From positions 1 through 64,000 of the forward strand of contig DHSL01000015.1 in the NCBI GenBank assembly GCA_002411345.1: 64,000 nucleotides of DNA, in the 5' to 3' direction. Below, in pieces: positions 17,296 through 26,389 of this stretch. This DNA comes from Bacteroidales bacterium UBA5287. GTDB lineage: Bacteria > Bacteroidota > Bacteroidia > Bacteroidales > Dysgonomonadaceae. Position 1 is the first letter of the stretch. Each line of letters begins with the position of its first letter. A program made the translations under genes and the position numbers. The notes under the pieces were generated by a model. The model was not told the origin of the DNA and did no database searches. It saw only the letters and a list, made by a program, of their open reading frames with translations.

Positions 17296-17946
17296 ATGAC
17301 GAAAAGAGAACGTTACAAAAATGTACTGAACTGGTTTCAAGAACATGCAGGATCATCGGTGACAGAGTTGAATTATAATAATAACTTTCAACTACTTACA
17401 GCTGTAATTTTATCTGCTCAATGTACTGACAAAAGGGTAAATATGATTACACCTAAACTCTTCAAAGATTTTCCTATTCCTGAAGTAATGGCTAATTCTT
17501 CACCTGAAGAGGTCTTTGACTATATAAAATCTTGCTCGTACCCAAATAATAAAGCTAAGAATTTAGTGAATATGGCTAAGATCTTAGTAAGTGATTTCAA
17601 TAGTGAGGTACCTTCAGATATGAATTCGCTAATTTCGATCCCGGGTGTTGGAAGAAAGACTGCTAATGTTATGTTAGCAGTTGCTTTTGATACACCTGCA
17701 ATGCCAGTGGATACTCATGTTTTTCGTGTTTCTAATCGTATCGGACTGACTAACAATTCAAAAACACCTATCGAAACTGAAAAAGAACTTGTAAAGTATA
17801 TTCCTGAACATCTGTTATCAAAAGCTCATCATTGGCTTATATTACATGGTCGGTATATTTGCAAGGCTCGAAGTCCTCTTTGTGAGAAATGTGGATTAAC
17901 TTCATGGTGTAAATATTATCAAAACAATCAAATAGGAGAACATTAA
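17296..17946 (+). CDS. nth: Endonuclease III
   Basis: This 216-residue base-excision repair enzyme removes oxidised pyrimidines and nicks the abasic site. The helix-hairpin-helix ISIPGVGRKTANVML contains the catalytic Lys; the catalytic Asp is in MPVDTHVFRV. The C-terminal [4Fe-4S] cluster motif is complete: C-x6-C-x2-C-x5-C, from CKARSPLC to the final Cys before KYYQ. The stop codon lies inside a 28-base perfect palindrome that acts as terminator. Confidence 0.96.
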   Translation: MTKRERYKNVLNWFQEHAGSSVTELNYNNNFQLLTAVILSAQCTDKRVNMITPKLFKDFPIPEVMANSSPEEVFDYIKSCSYPNNKAKNLVNMAKILVSDFNSEVPSDMNSLISIPGVGRKTANVMLAVAFDTPAMPVDTHVFRVSNRIGLTNNSKTPIETEKELVKYIPEHLLSKAHHWLILHGRYICKARSPLCEKCGLTSWCKYYQNNQIGEH

Positions 17947-17958
17947 TGTTCTCCTATT
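17931..17958. terminator. Bidirectional terminator between nth and PUL1
   Basis: A 28-base perfect palindrome, left half AATAGGAGAACATT, overlaps the nth stop codon. It lies between two convergent units, nth (plus) and the last PUL1 gene (minus). T-rich sequence flanks it on both sides, fitting a shared terminator. Confidence 0.65.
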
Positions 17959-17965
17959 CTATTAT

Positions 17966-18181
17966 TTAATTATCCTTAATCTGTTTTTTATCTCGATACA
18001 TTATTAAATATACTATTGGCAAAATGCCAACTGTATTAAAGATCACAAGACAAATAAACCATATTAAATGATTATTCCTTGCTGACTTCCACATAGCAAT
18101 TAGCTTCATTATTACATCAAAGACCAAAGCAATTATGATAATTGTCTTAATCAAAGGGTCCTGAATAAAAGTAATATTCAT
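17966..18181 (-). CDS. Small two-helix membrane protein (PLDc_N/DUF5652-like)
   Basis: This 71-residue protein has two hydrophobic segments (about residues 10-28 and 39-60) and the pattern WFICLVIFNTVGILPIVYLI near the C-terminus, which resembles the small membrane domain found at the N-terminus of cardiolipin-synthase-type PLD proteins and in stand-alone proteins. The C-terminal tail is charged (YRDKKQIKD). It begins 20 bases after the aldose epimerase stop and is the last gene of the PUL1 strand run. Function unknown. Confidence 0.65.
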   Translation of the reverse strand: MNITFIQDPLIKTIIIIALVFDVIMKLIAMWKSARNNHLIWFICLVIFNTVGILPIVYLIMYRDKKQIKDN

Positions 18182-18201
18182 TTGCTGTAGAAGTTTTATA
18201 A

Positions 18202-19347
18202 TCAGTTTACTGATAATTTATAGATACAACGACTTGTATATTTTTCACCTGGTTTCAAGTAAGGTGATGGCCATTCAGGTTTATTTGGTGAATCTGGATA
18301 TTTCTGAGATTCCAAACATATAGCTGTACGCTTGTTATAAACAATGCCTTTTTTTCCTGTTATAGTTCCGTCAAGAAAATTACCTGTATATACTTGTAAT
18401 CCTGGCTCTGAAGTAAATACTTCTAATAAAATGCCTGTTGCAGGTGAATAAACAGAAGCAGCCAATTGAGAAATATCTCCCTTTGTATTTAACACCCAAT
18501 TATGATCATAACCATCTCCATTTTTTAATTGTACAAAATCATAATTATCAATTCTTTCACCAATAGCTGTAGGAGTTTTGAAATCCATTGGAGTTCCTTC
18601 AACTTTTGCGATTTCACCAGTTGTCATAAAAGTATCATCAACAGGAGTAAATCCATCAGCATTAATCATTAATAGATCATTCAATACTGTGTTATTTGCA
18701 TTTCCACTTAAATTAAAATAGGAATGATTTGTTAAATTAACTACTGTTTCTTTATCAGTCTCAGCTTCATAATTGATATCAATTGCATTATCATCAGTAA
18801 GTTTCATAGTAACCTTAACATTTAAATTACCAGGAAATCCTGCTTCTCCATCCTTAGAAACATAAGTCAACACAACCGTTTGACTGTCAGGCTGTACAGC
18901 ATTAAAAACTTTCTTATCAAAACCTTCATTACCTCCATGCAAAGTATGACCATAATTGTTTTGGGGAAGTTGATAATCAACACCTTCCACTGTTATCTTC
19001 CCGTTAGCAATTCTATTTCCATATCTTCCTATTGTTGCTCCAAAATTATTATCAACACTAGTATAACCACTAATGGAATCAAAACCAAGAACTACGTCTT
19101 GCATCTCACCGTTTTTATCTGGAACCATTACTGATACAATTCTTCCGCCATAGTTTGTCACACAAACTTCCATACCGTTTGCATTCTTCATCACATAAAG
19201 ATGAGTTGAATCACCATTAACAACTGATTCAAAACTGCTCTTTTTCAATCCCGAAAGGGTTGAACTTTCTTGAACTACTTTTTGATTGTTGGAACATCCA
19301 ACAAAGGCAACAATTGCCATTAATAAGAATAATTTGTTTAGTTTCAT
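18202..19347 (-). CDS. Aldose 1-epimerase lipoprotein (galactose mutarotase family)
   Basis: This 381-residue protein carries a lipoprotein signal (AFVGC-S, Cys18) and the mutarotase fold: NYGGRIVSVMVPDKNG, FGATIGRYGNRIANG, NNYGHTLHGGNEGFDK (catalytic His), NLTNHSYFNLSG and the Glu-containing CLESQKYPDSPN near the C-terminus. It interconverts alpha and beta anomers of aldoses. Export suggests it works on sugars released in the periplasm or at the surface by the PUL1 glycosidases. It is downstream of GH43 by 57 bases. Confidence 0.9.
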   Translation of the reverse strand: MKLNKLFLLMAIVAFVGCSNNQKVVQESSTLSGLKKSSFESVVNGDSTHLYVMKNANGMEVCVTNYGGRIVSVMVPDKNGEMQDVVLGFDSISGYTSVDNNFGATIGRYGNRIANGKITVEGVDYQLPQNNYGHTLHGGNEGFDKKVFNAVQPDSQTVVLTYVSKDGEAGFPGNLNVKVTMKLTDDNAIDINYEAETDKETVVNLTNHSYFNLSGNANNTVLNDLLMINADGFTPVDDTFMTTGEIAKVEGTPMDFKTPTAIGERIDNYDFVQLKNGDGYDHNWVLNTKGDISQLAASVYSPATGILLEVFTSEPGLQVYTGNFLDGTITGKKGIVYNKRTAICLESQKYPDSPNKPEWPSPYLKPGEKYTSRCIYKLSVN

Positions 19348-19404
19348 TTTCTCAATTTTTTAAATTACAAGTATTTAAACAATATATTATAAATCTCAAT
19401 AAGT

Positions 19405-20406
19405 TTACAATATTGGTTTTTCAGCCTCAACAGAAGGACTATCTCCTAAAACAAATGGCCAATTATTATTCCATCTGATTTGATCAAGCATCAAAACTCT
19501 ACCTTTAGGATTATCTACAGAAACAGCGTGATAAAACAACCAGTCATTTGATTTGTTATCTGTTACAATTTCCGAATTGTGACCTACACCTACAAATTTA
19601 TCATTTTTTCGTATTAGTATTTCATGGTTATTATTCATCATTGAACCTCCTTTTTTATCAAGATATGGACCAAACAGATTTTGTGAACGCCCTACAACTG
19701 TTGTATAAGTACTGTTTAATCCTTCACAACATGAACCAATAGAAGCAAATAAATAGTAATATCCATCACGTTTGTGAATATAAGTTCCTTCATAAGCGGT
19801 TCCGGCAATCTGTTTTTTTTCAGCTCCAACTTTAACTGAAAGCCCATCATCAGCTAATTCAATACCATATATACCTCGAAAACTACCCCAAAATAAATAC
19901 TTTTTTCCCTTATCCTCAATATAGAATGGATCTATTGAATTCTGAACTTTAATTTCATTACTTCTAAACAATTTACCTAGATCATAAAAAGGACCTTCGG
20001 GTTTTTCAGCAATTGCAATACCAATTCCACATGTTTGTTCCCCACCCCATACAGACATTGAATAATACAGTACATATTTTCCATTTATATAATTAATATC
20101 GGGTGCCCAAAGGCCTCCTTTTGGCTCAAACGATGGTCTAGTCTGATTCGTAAAAGCTGTTCCAACTAATGTCCAATTAAACAAATCTTTTGAACGATGA
20201 ATCGGAGTGTTCCGAATATCTTCTGTTGCATATAAATAGAAATACCCATCCTTAGCTTTGATAATTGTTGGATCAGGTAGACTGTAATTAATTACAGGAT
20301 TACGATATTTCGAAATATCATTATTATTTATTGAATTAGTTTCATTTACTTTACAAGAAACCATCAACAAATAGAGAAAAAGAGTTATTAAAATATTTTT
20401 CTTCAT
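19405..20406 (-). CDS. GH43-family glycosidase lipoprotein (arabinanase/arabinofuranosidase-like)
   Basis: This 333-residue protein has a lipobox (LLMVSC, Cys18) and a five-bladed GH43 propeller. The catalytic triad can be placed at Asp45 (SLPDPTII), Asp159 (NSIDPFYI) and Glu207 (AYEGTYIHK). The pattern LWAPDINYINGKYVLYYS fits the endo-arabinanase/arabinosidase side of the family. GH43 enzymes hydrolyse alpha-L-arabinofuranosyl or beta-xylosyl linkages. Its start overlaps the stop of the upstream propeller gene by 4 bases, so the two are translationally coupled. Confidence 0.87.
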   Translation of the reverse strand: MKKNILITLFLYLLMVSCKVNETNSINNNDISKYRNPVINYSLPDPTIIKAKDGYFYLYATEDIRNTPIHRSKDLFNWTLVGTAFTNQTRPSFEPKGGLWAPDINYINGKYVLYYSMSVWGGEQTCGIGIAIAEKPEGPFYDLGKLFRSNEIKVQNSIDPFYIEDKGKKYLFWGSFRGIYGIELADDGLSVKVGAEKKQIAGTAYEGTYIHKRDGYYYLFASIGSCCEGLNSTYTTVVGRSQNLFGPYLDKKGGSMMNNNHEILIRKNDKFVGVGHNSEIVTDNKSNDWLFYHAVSVDNPKGRVLMLDQIRWNNNWPFVLGDSPSVEAEKPIL

Positions 20407-21554
20407 AAGTTATTCATTATTTCACCTTTTATCAGCCAAACACCAATTGTTTTAGAATTAAAATTTGTTGAAGATAGCGCCGCAATTTTATTATTACCTA
20501 AATCTGTTAAAGAATTCCATTTTGCTTCTTTTGACAAAGGAACATCAAAAGGACGTGAAGGATTCTTGAAATTTCCAGGACTATCACTTATCGCTACTTC
20601 CATCGTAGATAATTCCCAATTGGAATTTCTACCCTCAGTAGTTTGATATGAAATAATAAATAATCCGTTATCCATTCGAATAATATATGGAGCTCCTGCA
20701 TAAACAGTATCAGGTAACGACTCTTCTAATGCTGAATATCTATTCCTAGAATTACTTAATACTGGTTTCTCCCACGCATTTTTAACTGAACCATTAACAA
20801 TGTAAGGTTTAAATTGTCCAACAACATTATCTTCAATTATCACAAATATTTCATCCTTATCTATAATTGCAACTGGCATTCCATCTCTATGTTTGTATCT
20901 ATAACAGACTTTTGTTATTTCAGAAGTCCATGTTTTACCATAGTCTTTAGATGAAATCATAGAAATTTCTTGATCATCCGAATCTTTGTATGGATTCTCA
21001 TTCGCAAAGTATAAGTGTAATGTTCCATCTGGCAATAATAAAAATGATGGTTCCCAACACCCATTCTTAAAGCGTGAATCTGCCTCATATACTACATTAG
21101 GGTCATTCCAAGAGTCACCTTTATCTGTACTTCTTTTTATAGAAATTGAATATGGGAAGATCTCTTCTTTATCTGGTCGTAAATTACAAGCAAACAAAAT
21201 GTCTCCATTTGGTAAACTAATTAATTCTGGATTTGCAATTCTTACTTTGGTTGTTTTATTAGCTTTCTTATACTCAAAATGAGAATAAACTGTTATCGCT
21301 TTTGACCAAGTTAAACCTTCATCAAAACTCTTTTTTGCAAGAACATCACCTTTTAAGTTTTCATATACAACTATGAGTGATTTATCACATAATCTTTCCA
21401 TTCTGGGATAACATCCTTCTTCCGAGATACAAACTAAAGTTTCCTTATCCCATAAGACATTAAAACCGCTAGTCTTATTGTTTTTTGGTTGCCAAATGGC
21501 AAAAAGTGATATGCTTGTAATGATTAAAACAATAACAGATAATAATCTTTTCAT
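20403..21554 (-). CDS. Exported Asp-box (BNR) propeller glycosidase, sialidase superfamily
   Basis: This 383-residue protein has a signal peptide (residues 1-19) and three clear Asp boxes, S-x-D-x-G-x-x-W: SFDEGLTW 76-83, STDKGDSW 142-149 and SKDYGKTW 202-209, which mark a six-bladed propeller. Arg51 in CYPRMERL could be an active-site Arg. It might be a GH33-like exo-sialidase, but no clear RIP motif is present, and GH93 exo-arabinanases share the fold. The GH43 gene overlapping its 3' end favours arabinan chemistry; a GH20 hexosaminidase just upstream favours an amino-sugar glycan. The choice is open. Confidence 0.72.
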   Translation of the reverse strand: MKRLLSVIVLIITSISLFAIWQPKNNKTSGFNVLWDKETLVCISEEGCYPRMERLCDKSLIVVYENLKGDVLAKKSFDEGLTWSKAITVYSHFEYKKANKTTKVRIANPELISLPNGDILFACNLRPDKEEIFPYSISIKRSTDKGDSWNDPNVVYEADSRFKNGCWEPSFLLLPDGTLHLYFANENPYKDSDDQEISMISSKDYGKTWTSEITKVCYRYKHRDGMPVAIIDKDEIFVIIEDNVVGQFKPYIVNGSVKNAWEKPVLSNSRNRYSALEESLPDTVYAGAPYIIRMDNGLFIISYQTTEGRNSNWELSTMEVAISDSPGNFKNPSRPFDVPLSKEAKWNSLTDLGNNKIAALSSTNFNSKTIGVWLIKGEIMNNL

Positions 21555-21586
21555 TTTGCAAATTAATATACTATTAAATAATCACG

Positions 21587-23395
21587 TTATTTTTTTAATG
21601 AATATTTAGCAGAATATGTACTACTGACTCTTCCTTTTTTTGTTCTAACAACACATTTTATTTCTATTGGTTTTTCTTCAGAAAGACTTACACTAAATGG
21701 AGATTCATACACTTTCCCATTTATAAGCGGATCATCACCATTTAAAGTATAATAAATTATAGATTCTTGAATTGAAGGTTTTAAATCAACTATTATTTCT
21801 TTTTCAGTTGATTCAATATCCTTAAAACCAATAGGCTCAGGAATTCTATAATTAACATTCTTCTTTTCGAGCCACATTAAATTTTGACTCATCCTTTTTT
21901 GAAAATCAAAATAGTCTTTTTTGGCATCGCTCCATCCGATTTCTGCCACAGCCAATAATCTAGGGTAAGCCATATAATCAGCTTTTGTTTCACTATGTAC
22001 ATACTCTGCCCACAAATTTCCTTGTAGTCCTATTACATATTTTTGATTCTCAACCGATATTTTTGAAGATAGTGGTTCATAACTATAAACTTTTTCTAAT
22101 GGAAGATAGCCACCAATATTAAAAGGTTCATTATTACTATTACCTTGATAATAATCGATATACATATGACTGTTTGGCGCCATTACAACCTCATGATGTA
22201 AATTAGCAGCCTTAATACCACCTTCCTCTCCTCTCCAGCTCATAATCATTGCATTGGGAGCTATTCCTCCTTCCATAATTTCATCCCAACCCAACATTTT
22301 TTTTCCTTTACTTTGCAAATAAGTACCTATTCTTTTAATAAAATAACTTTGTAATTCATGTTCATCTTTCAAATTTTCCGTCTTTATTTTTGCTTGACAT
22401 TTAGAACATTCTTTCCACCTCTTTTTTGGTGCTTCATCACCTCCAACGTGAATTATTTCGGAAGGAAACAATTCTATCAACTCATCAAGAATATCTTCAA
22501 CAAATTTATAAGTCTGTTCATTTCCTGCACACAAAATTTCTTCTTGAATACCCCAATTTTCCAATACTTTAAATGGTCCACCTGTACATGATAATTCAGG
22601 ATATGCTGCTAAAATTGACATAGTATGACCGGGCATATCGATTTCGGGTATAATGGTTACTTCTCTATCTGCAGCATAAGCAACAATATCTTTAATCTGT
22701 TCTTGTGTATAATATCCACCATGAGGCAATCTATTAAATGACTCCTTTGAACGATCTTCTTGGGTTCCTCTTCTCCAAGCTCCAATTTGTGTTAGTAAAG
22801 GATATTTTTTTATTTCAATTCGCCATCCTGCATCTTCAGTTAAATGCCAGTGAAAGACATTAAGCTTGTAATCTGACATCAAATCAATAAATCTTTTTAT
22901 TTCATTAGGTGTGAAAAAATAACGACCAACATCTAACATCGCACCTCTATAACTAAAGCGAGGTTTATCTTTTATTTCTAGTTGAGGTAATTGTAATATA
23001 TTTGATTTCTCTAAAGGCATTAATTGTAAAAGCGTTTGCAATCCGTAGAAAAGACCCGCTTTACCACCTTTAATAACCACCTGATTATCATTGATATTTA
23101 TTTCATATTGTTCATTGTCAAATTTTTCATCTAAAATAAAATTAATACCATTTTTAATTTTTGATGATTGCTTTGTTTTTAGTGTCACATTATAATTTTC
23201 ATCTAAAAAAGCATTTAAAAACTCTACATTTTTTATAGAGGATTTGTTATTATAAATTATCTGTGTTTTTGAGTCAAGGGTATAAAATCCCTTTCCTGCA
23301 GATAATTCTATAGGTTTTGGGATTAAGCCATAATCTTGTGAAAATGCTAATATAGCAAATATAAATAACACGATTGTAATAATTACTTTTTTCAT
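21587..23395 (-). CDS. GH20 beta-N-acetylhexosaminidase
   Basis: This 602-residue exported enzyme has a signal peptide ending LAFSQ (residue 20), a GH20b N-terminal domain (about 21-145), and the catalytic TIM barrel with FHWHLTEDAGWR (181-192), PEIDMPGHT (250-258) and the catalytic pair Asp320-Glu321 in HVGGDEAPKKRW. A C-terminal Fn3/CHB_HEX-like domain (about 530-602) follows. It removes terminal beta-linked GlcNAc or GalNAc by substrate-assisted catalysis. It begins 387 bases after the upstream GH43, and that gap holds a possible gene remnant. Confidence 0.93.
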   Translation of the reverse strand: MKKVIITIVLFIFAILAFSQDYGLIPKPIELSAGKGFYTLDSKTQIIYNNKSSIKNVEFLNAFLDENYNVTLKTKQSSKIKNGINFILDEKFDNEQYEININDNQVVIKGGKAGLFYGLQTLLQLMPLEKSNILQLPQLEIKDKPRFSYRGAMLDVGRYFFTPNEIKRFIDLMSDYKLNVFHWHLTEDAGWRIEIKKYPLLTQIGAWRRGTQEDRSKESFNRLPHGGYYTQEQIKDIVAYAADREVTIIPEIDMPGHTMSILAAYPELSCTGGPFKVLENWGIQEEILCAGNEQTYKFVEDILDELIELFPSEIIHVGGDEAPKKRWKECSKCQAKIKTENLKDEHELQSYFIKRIGTYLQSKGKKMLGWDEIMEGGIAPNAMIMSWRGEEGGIKAANLHHEVVMAPNSHMYIDYYQGNSNNEPFNIGGYLPLEKVYSYEPLSSKISVENQKYVIGLQGNLWAEYVHSETKADYMAYPRLLAVAEIGWSDAKKDYFDFQKRMSQNLMWLEKKNVNYRIPEPIGFKDIESTEKEIIVDLKPSIQESIIYYTLNGDDPLINGKVYESPFSVSLSEEKPIEIKCVVRTKKGRVSSTYSAKYSLKK

Positions 23396-23415
23396 AAATC
23401 TTATTTTGTTAAATC

Positions 23416-23780
23416 TTATATAAATTCCTCTTGTTTACAGGCAGTCTCATCTTTTCTGAAGATATCATGAATCCTAAATTCAGACTCAGCATCATCAAAA
23501 ATTAATAAATCCCAAACATAATTAGTTGTTGTTTTACCATCTATTAATTCTCAATTAAACACATCTATTGTTTCAAATTTTAATAAAGACATTTAAATTT
23601 CAAATAGTCTATTGCGTAAACGAATCAGATTTTTTGTGTAAATGTGGGATTGATGCGAAAGTGAACTTAATGTATTATTGCATATTTATAATCGACAGAA
23701 TCTCCAAAATTGTGATATGTAATTTCATCAGATTTTTTGAACTGATGATTTAAAAGTCCCTTTAAATCTAAGTTCCAAAA
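23416..23780 (-). pseudogene. Possible degraded coding remnant between GH43 and GH20
   Basis: The gap contains no intact gene, but minus-strand translation gives protein-like stretches split by stops and a frame change. One frame reads LIDGKTTTNYVWDLLIFDD and continues about 25 codons to a stop at 23416, with one internal TGA upstream. Another frame holds SDEITYHNFGDSVDYKYAI, a stop, then VHFRINPTFTQK, a stop, and FVYAIDYLKFK. This looks like the tail of a lost PUL1 enzyme. I cannot name the family, and chance open frames in AT-rich DNA are a fair alternative. Confidence 0.35.
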
Positions 23781-23782
23781 AG

Positions 23783-24742
23783 CTATTCTATTATTTCAGG
23801 AATTAAATAATCTTGAGAAATAAATAACTTCTCTACTCCAGCAACTTTTTTAAACTCGGCTTTTCCAATATACATATGTCTAGGATGAATATTATTAAAA
23901 TTATTATGTGCGTGAAAAACAATCCTCAAATCACCTTTCTTATCTTTGAACATAGCGCTATGGCCTACACCTACTAAATTCTTTGGTTTTTGTAATAAAG
24001 GATTATCTGAATATTTAATCCATCCCGACTTAATATCTGTTGTTATTGCACAACCAATGCCATAGAAGGGACTTTCATAACTATTTGCAGAATAAGTCAT
24101 GTAATATATTCCATTGTGTTTTAAAACAAAAGCTCCTTCATTAACTCTTGGCCATACTTCTTCCCAAGTTTGAGATACATGAATACATGGATATATTCTA
24201 TCTTTCTTAATTGTAATTAAATCATCTTCTAATTCTGCTACCCATATATTTAATCCATCATTAAAACGGTCAAAAAACAGATATGCAATTCCATCATCAT
24301 CAATGAAAAGAGAATTATCAATGGCTTTTTCATTTTCAAGCATTGGTTGTTGAATAACTTGTTTAAAAGGTCCTAAAGGGGAATCTGAAATAGCTACACA
24401 AATACGTTCTTCAGCAGAATAATACATATAGAATTTTCCATCTACATAATACACTTCTGGTGCCCAAAACCATTTTTCTCCATAGGAATCATCCTTGTGT
24501 AGAGCAAGCTGATTCTCTTTTTTCCATTTTAATAGGTCATCAGAAGTATAAACTTCAATTCCATTTTCCGAATGTGTGCCATAGGCATAGTAAACATTTT
24601 CAAATAACATAATAAAAGGATCTCCTAATGGAACTTTTTTAACAATATTATCCATAGTACTGTCCTGATTACTTTTTAAACTAGAACACGAAATAATAAC
24701 AAAAACCAAAATCGTGTTAATAAACACTTTATTCAACTTCAT
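23783..24742 (-). CDS. GH43-family glycosidase lipoprotein
   Basis: This 319-residue protein starts at the ATG at 24742, which gives a clean lipoprotein signal (FVIISC, Cys19); a longer frame to 24802 adds an unlikely hydrophobic leader. GH43 catalytic residues can be placed at Asp41 (PLGDPFIM), Asp142 (AIDNSLFID) and Glu202 (VNEGAFVLKHNGIYYMTYSA). WAPEVYYVDGKFYMYYSA is the usual second-blade motif. It is only distantly similar to the other GH43 in this locus, so the two probably cut different linkages. A 15-bp hairpin lies upstream at 24831-24864. Confidence 0.85.
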   Translation of the reverse strand: MKLNKVFINTILVFVIISCSSLKSNQDSTMDNIVKKVPLGDPFIMLFENVYYAYGTHSENGIEVYTSDDLLKWKKENQLALHKDDSYGEKWFWAPEVYYVDGKFYMYYSAEERICVAISDSPLGPFKQVIQQPMLENEKAIDNSLFIDDDGIAYLFFDRFNDGLNIWVAELEDDLITIKKDRIYPCIHVSQTWEEVWPRVNEGAFVLKHNGIYYMTYSANSYESPFYGIGCAITTDIKSGWIKYSDNPLLQKPKNLVGVGHSAMFKDKKGDLRIVFHAHNNFNNIHPRHMYIGKAEFKKVAGVEKLFISQDYLIPEIIE

Positions 24743-24830
24743 TAGTTTTTTGGTAAAAAGAAAAAACAACGTTAGTGTGTTTTTTACAGTTAATAAATTC
24801 AAAATTACTCATTCCTATCTTATTATCAAA

Positions 24831-24864
24831 AGCTTTTTATATGTTTAATAACATATAAAAAGCT
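24831..24864 (-). terminator. Perfect 15-bp stem-loop after the GHL10 gene
   Basis: AGCTTTTTATATGTT and its exact reverse complement flank a 4-base loop. It lies 74 bases beyond the GHL10 stop and 89 bases before the GH43 start. There is no long T-run after it on the minus strand, so it may act as an RNA-stability or processing element instead of a full terminator. Confidence 0.5.
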
Positions 24865-24937
24865 CTAGATGACTAATAACTTCTTTTATATAACAACTTT
24901 ACATTTTTTTTAGTATTATAGTTTTAATATTATTTTT

Positions 24938-26323
24938 TTATTTTGCAATTGCAATTGCAATACCCTCTTTTGCATATTTCCATTGATTTGCTAACTTTAA
25001 ATGAATCATATCAAATAAAAAATAACCATCAACTTCATCCATACATGCTTTAACAGAATTAACTATAGCTTGATTTTCTTGTTGAGGAGTCGCATCATTA
25101 TTACTATCCCAATTACCTACATCTGGTCCACCTGCAACCATAGGACAACTATCTTTTATTTTAGCTTTGGCAAGTTTACAAAAACCTTGCATTGTCCATT
25201 CGGTTGTTCCATAAACTCTTAATGGAGAAGCATAAGCTCCTATAAGTATTTGATCCATTAATTCTGCATATCCATAATTCTTATATTTATCTGTTGCCCA
25301 TTTATATGTAGGAAATGGATTATATTTTGGGCTTGCCCAATTGACACCAACTTCATAATAAGTGGAATACCATCCACCGACATATACGCCAAACTTTATA
25401 TTTGGATTGATTGACTTGACAGCACTTTGAGCTTTTGACAGAAAATCAAAAATTATTTTAGCTCTATACTCTAACCATTTAGTAAAATAAAGAGGATATG
25501 AGCTCATAGAGAATACATTTTGCATGGTTGTTCCAGGTGGTAAAATATCATCTGGAAAATTTGTCACTTTTATATTTCCATTGAAAGCTTCAAATTTTCG
25601 CAATGATAATTCTGAAAAATCTGATTGAATGCCATCAAAACGTCCCCTATCAAGAAAAATGCCGTCTAAATTATATTTTGCCAAATCCTTTAGCAAATTA
25701 CAGATATATTCTTGAACATTTTCATTAGCAGGATTAAAGAATTTCGTGCCATTTCCTGCATCCATAGTATTAATAACTCCACTTGCCAAATTTAAAGAGG
25801 TTGCCCAATCTTTTTTTGATGCATCTCGATAAAGTATACCTTGATTTCCCAAACCATTACTATGTCCTCCTACCATTGTATTAAAACCTGCATGGACTTT
25901 CAAACCTAATTTATGTCCCTCATCAATAAAAACCTGCAAATAATCCCAAGTAGCAGTTCGGTTCACTTTTGTATATGTTCCGTTAACCCATGCTGGTAAC
26001 CATTCTACTTCTTTAACACCATTTACAGATGATTTATAAAGTATATCACCACTTGTCGGACGTATATCAACTACAATATCTGTAAAACCTGCATCTTTAG
26101 CAAGTGTTAGATCTCTAATTATATTTTCCTTACTATTTGCAAAATCATTAAAATTTGCAGCTGCATCAATCCAGATAAAACGAGGTTTTTCCTTATTATC
26201 AACTGGAGGATCTGGATATTCATATATCGGAGTTTTATCTCCACATGCTATAACAAGGAAAATTTCATTCGCTAAGAATATTATTAAAACAATAATATTC
26301 CAATTAATTTTGCTATTTTTCAT
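24938..26323 (-). CDS. GHL10-type TIM-barrel glycoside-hydrolase-like lipoprotein
   Basis: This 461-residue protein starts at the ATG at 26323, which yields a lipoprotein signal (FLVIAC). The body is the glycosyl-hydrolase-like GHL10 domain (PF02638 type): PRFIWIDAAANFNDFA, FTDIVVDIRPTSGDILY, LGLKVHAGFNTM, NLDGIFLDRGRFDG and FGVYVGGWYSTYYEVG. The Asp in FLDRGRFD sits where related alpha-amylase-like barrels keep an acidic catalytic residue. Such proteins are common beside SusCD and DUF5018 lipoproteins in Bacteroidota, but their substrates are poorly defined. A longer frame to 26383 runs through a 34-base palindrome and is rejected. Confidence 0.8.
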   Translation of the reverse strand: MKNSKINWNIIVLIIFLANEIFLVIACGDKTPIYEYPDPPVDNKEKPRFIWIDAAANFNDFANSKENIIRDLTLAKDAGFTDIVVDIRPTSGDILYKSSVNGVKEVEWLPAWVNGTYTKVNRTATWDYLQVFIDEGHKLGLKVHAGFNTMVGGHSNGLGNQGILYRDASKKDWATSLNLASGVINTMDAGNGTKFFNPANENVQEYICNLLKDLAKYNLDGIFLDRGRFDGIQSDFSELSLRKFEAFNGNIKVTNFPDDILPPGTTMQNVFSMSSYPLYFTKWLEYRAKIIFDFLSKAQSAVKSINPNIKFGVYVGGWYSTYYEVGVNWASPKYNPFPTYKWATDKYKNYGYAELMDQILIGAYASPLRVYGTTEWTMQGFCKLAKAKIKDSCPMVAGGPDVGNWDSNNDATPQQENQAIVNSVKACMDEVDGYFLFDMIHLKLANQWKYAKEGIAIAIAK

Positions 26324-26336
26324 AAATAATTGAGAA

Positions 26337-26370
26337 GTTGTCTGAATAATGAATTCATTATTCAGACAAC
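26337..26370 (-). repeat. 34-base perfect palindrome 3' of the DUF5018 gene
   Basis: GTTGTCTGAATAATGAA is followed directly by its exact reverse complement, centred on GAATTC. It starts 20 bases past the DUF5018 stop and ends 14 bases before the GHL10 ATG. As RNA it would form a stem of up to 17 bp with a tiny loop. There is no T-run, so processing or protection of the upstream SusCD message is more likely than termination. Confidence 0.75.
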
Positions 26371-26389
26371 AATTTAAATTCATTATAAT

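Noticed and set aside
26324..26383. N-terminal extension of the GHL10 protein
   Set aside because: The extension is the translation of the 34-base palindrome and intergenic DNA. The ATG at 26323 starts a proper lipoprotein signal.
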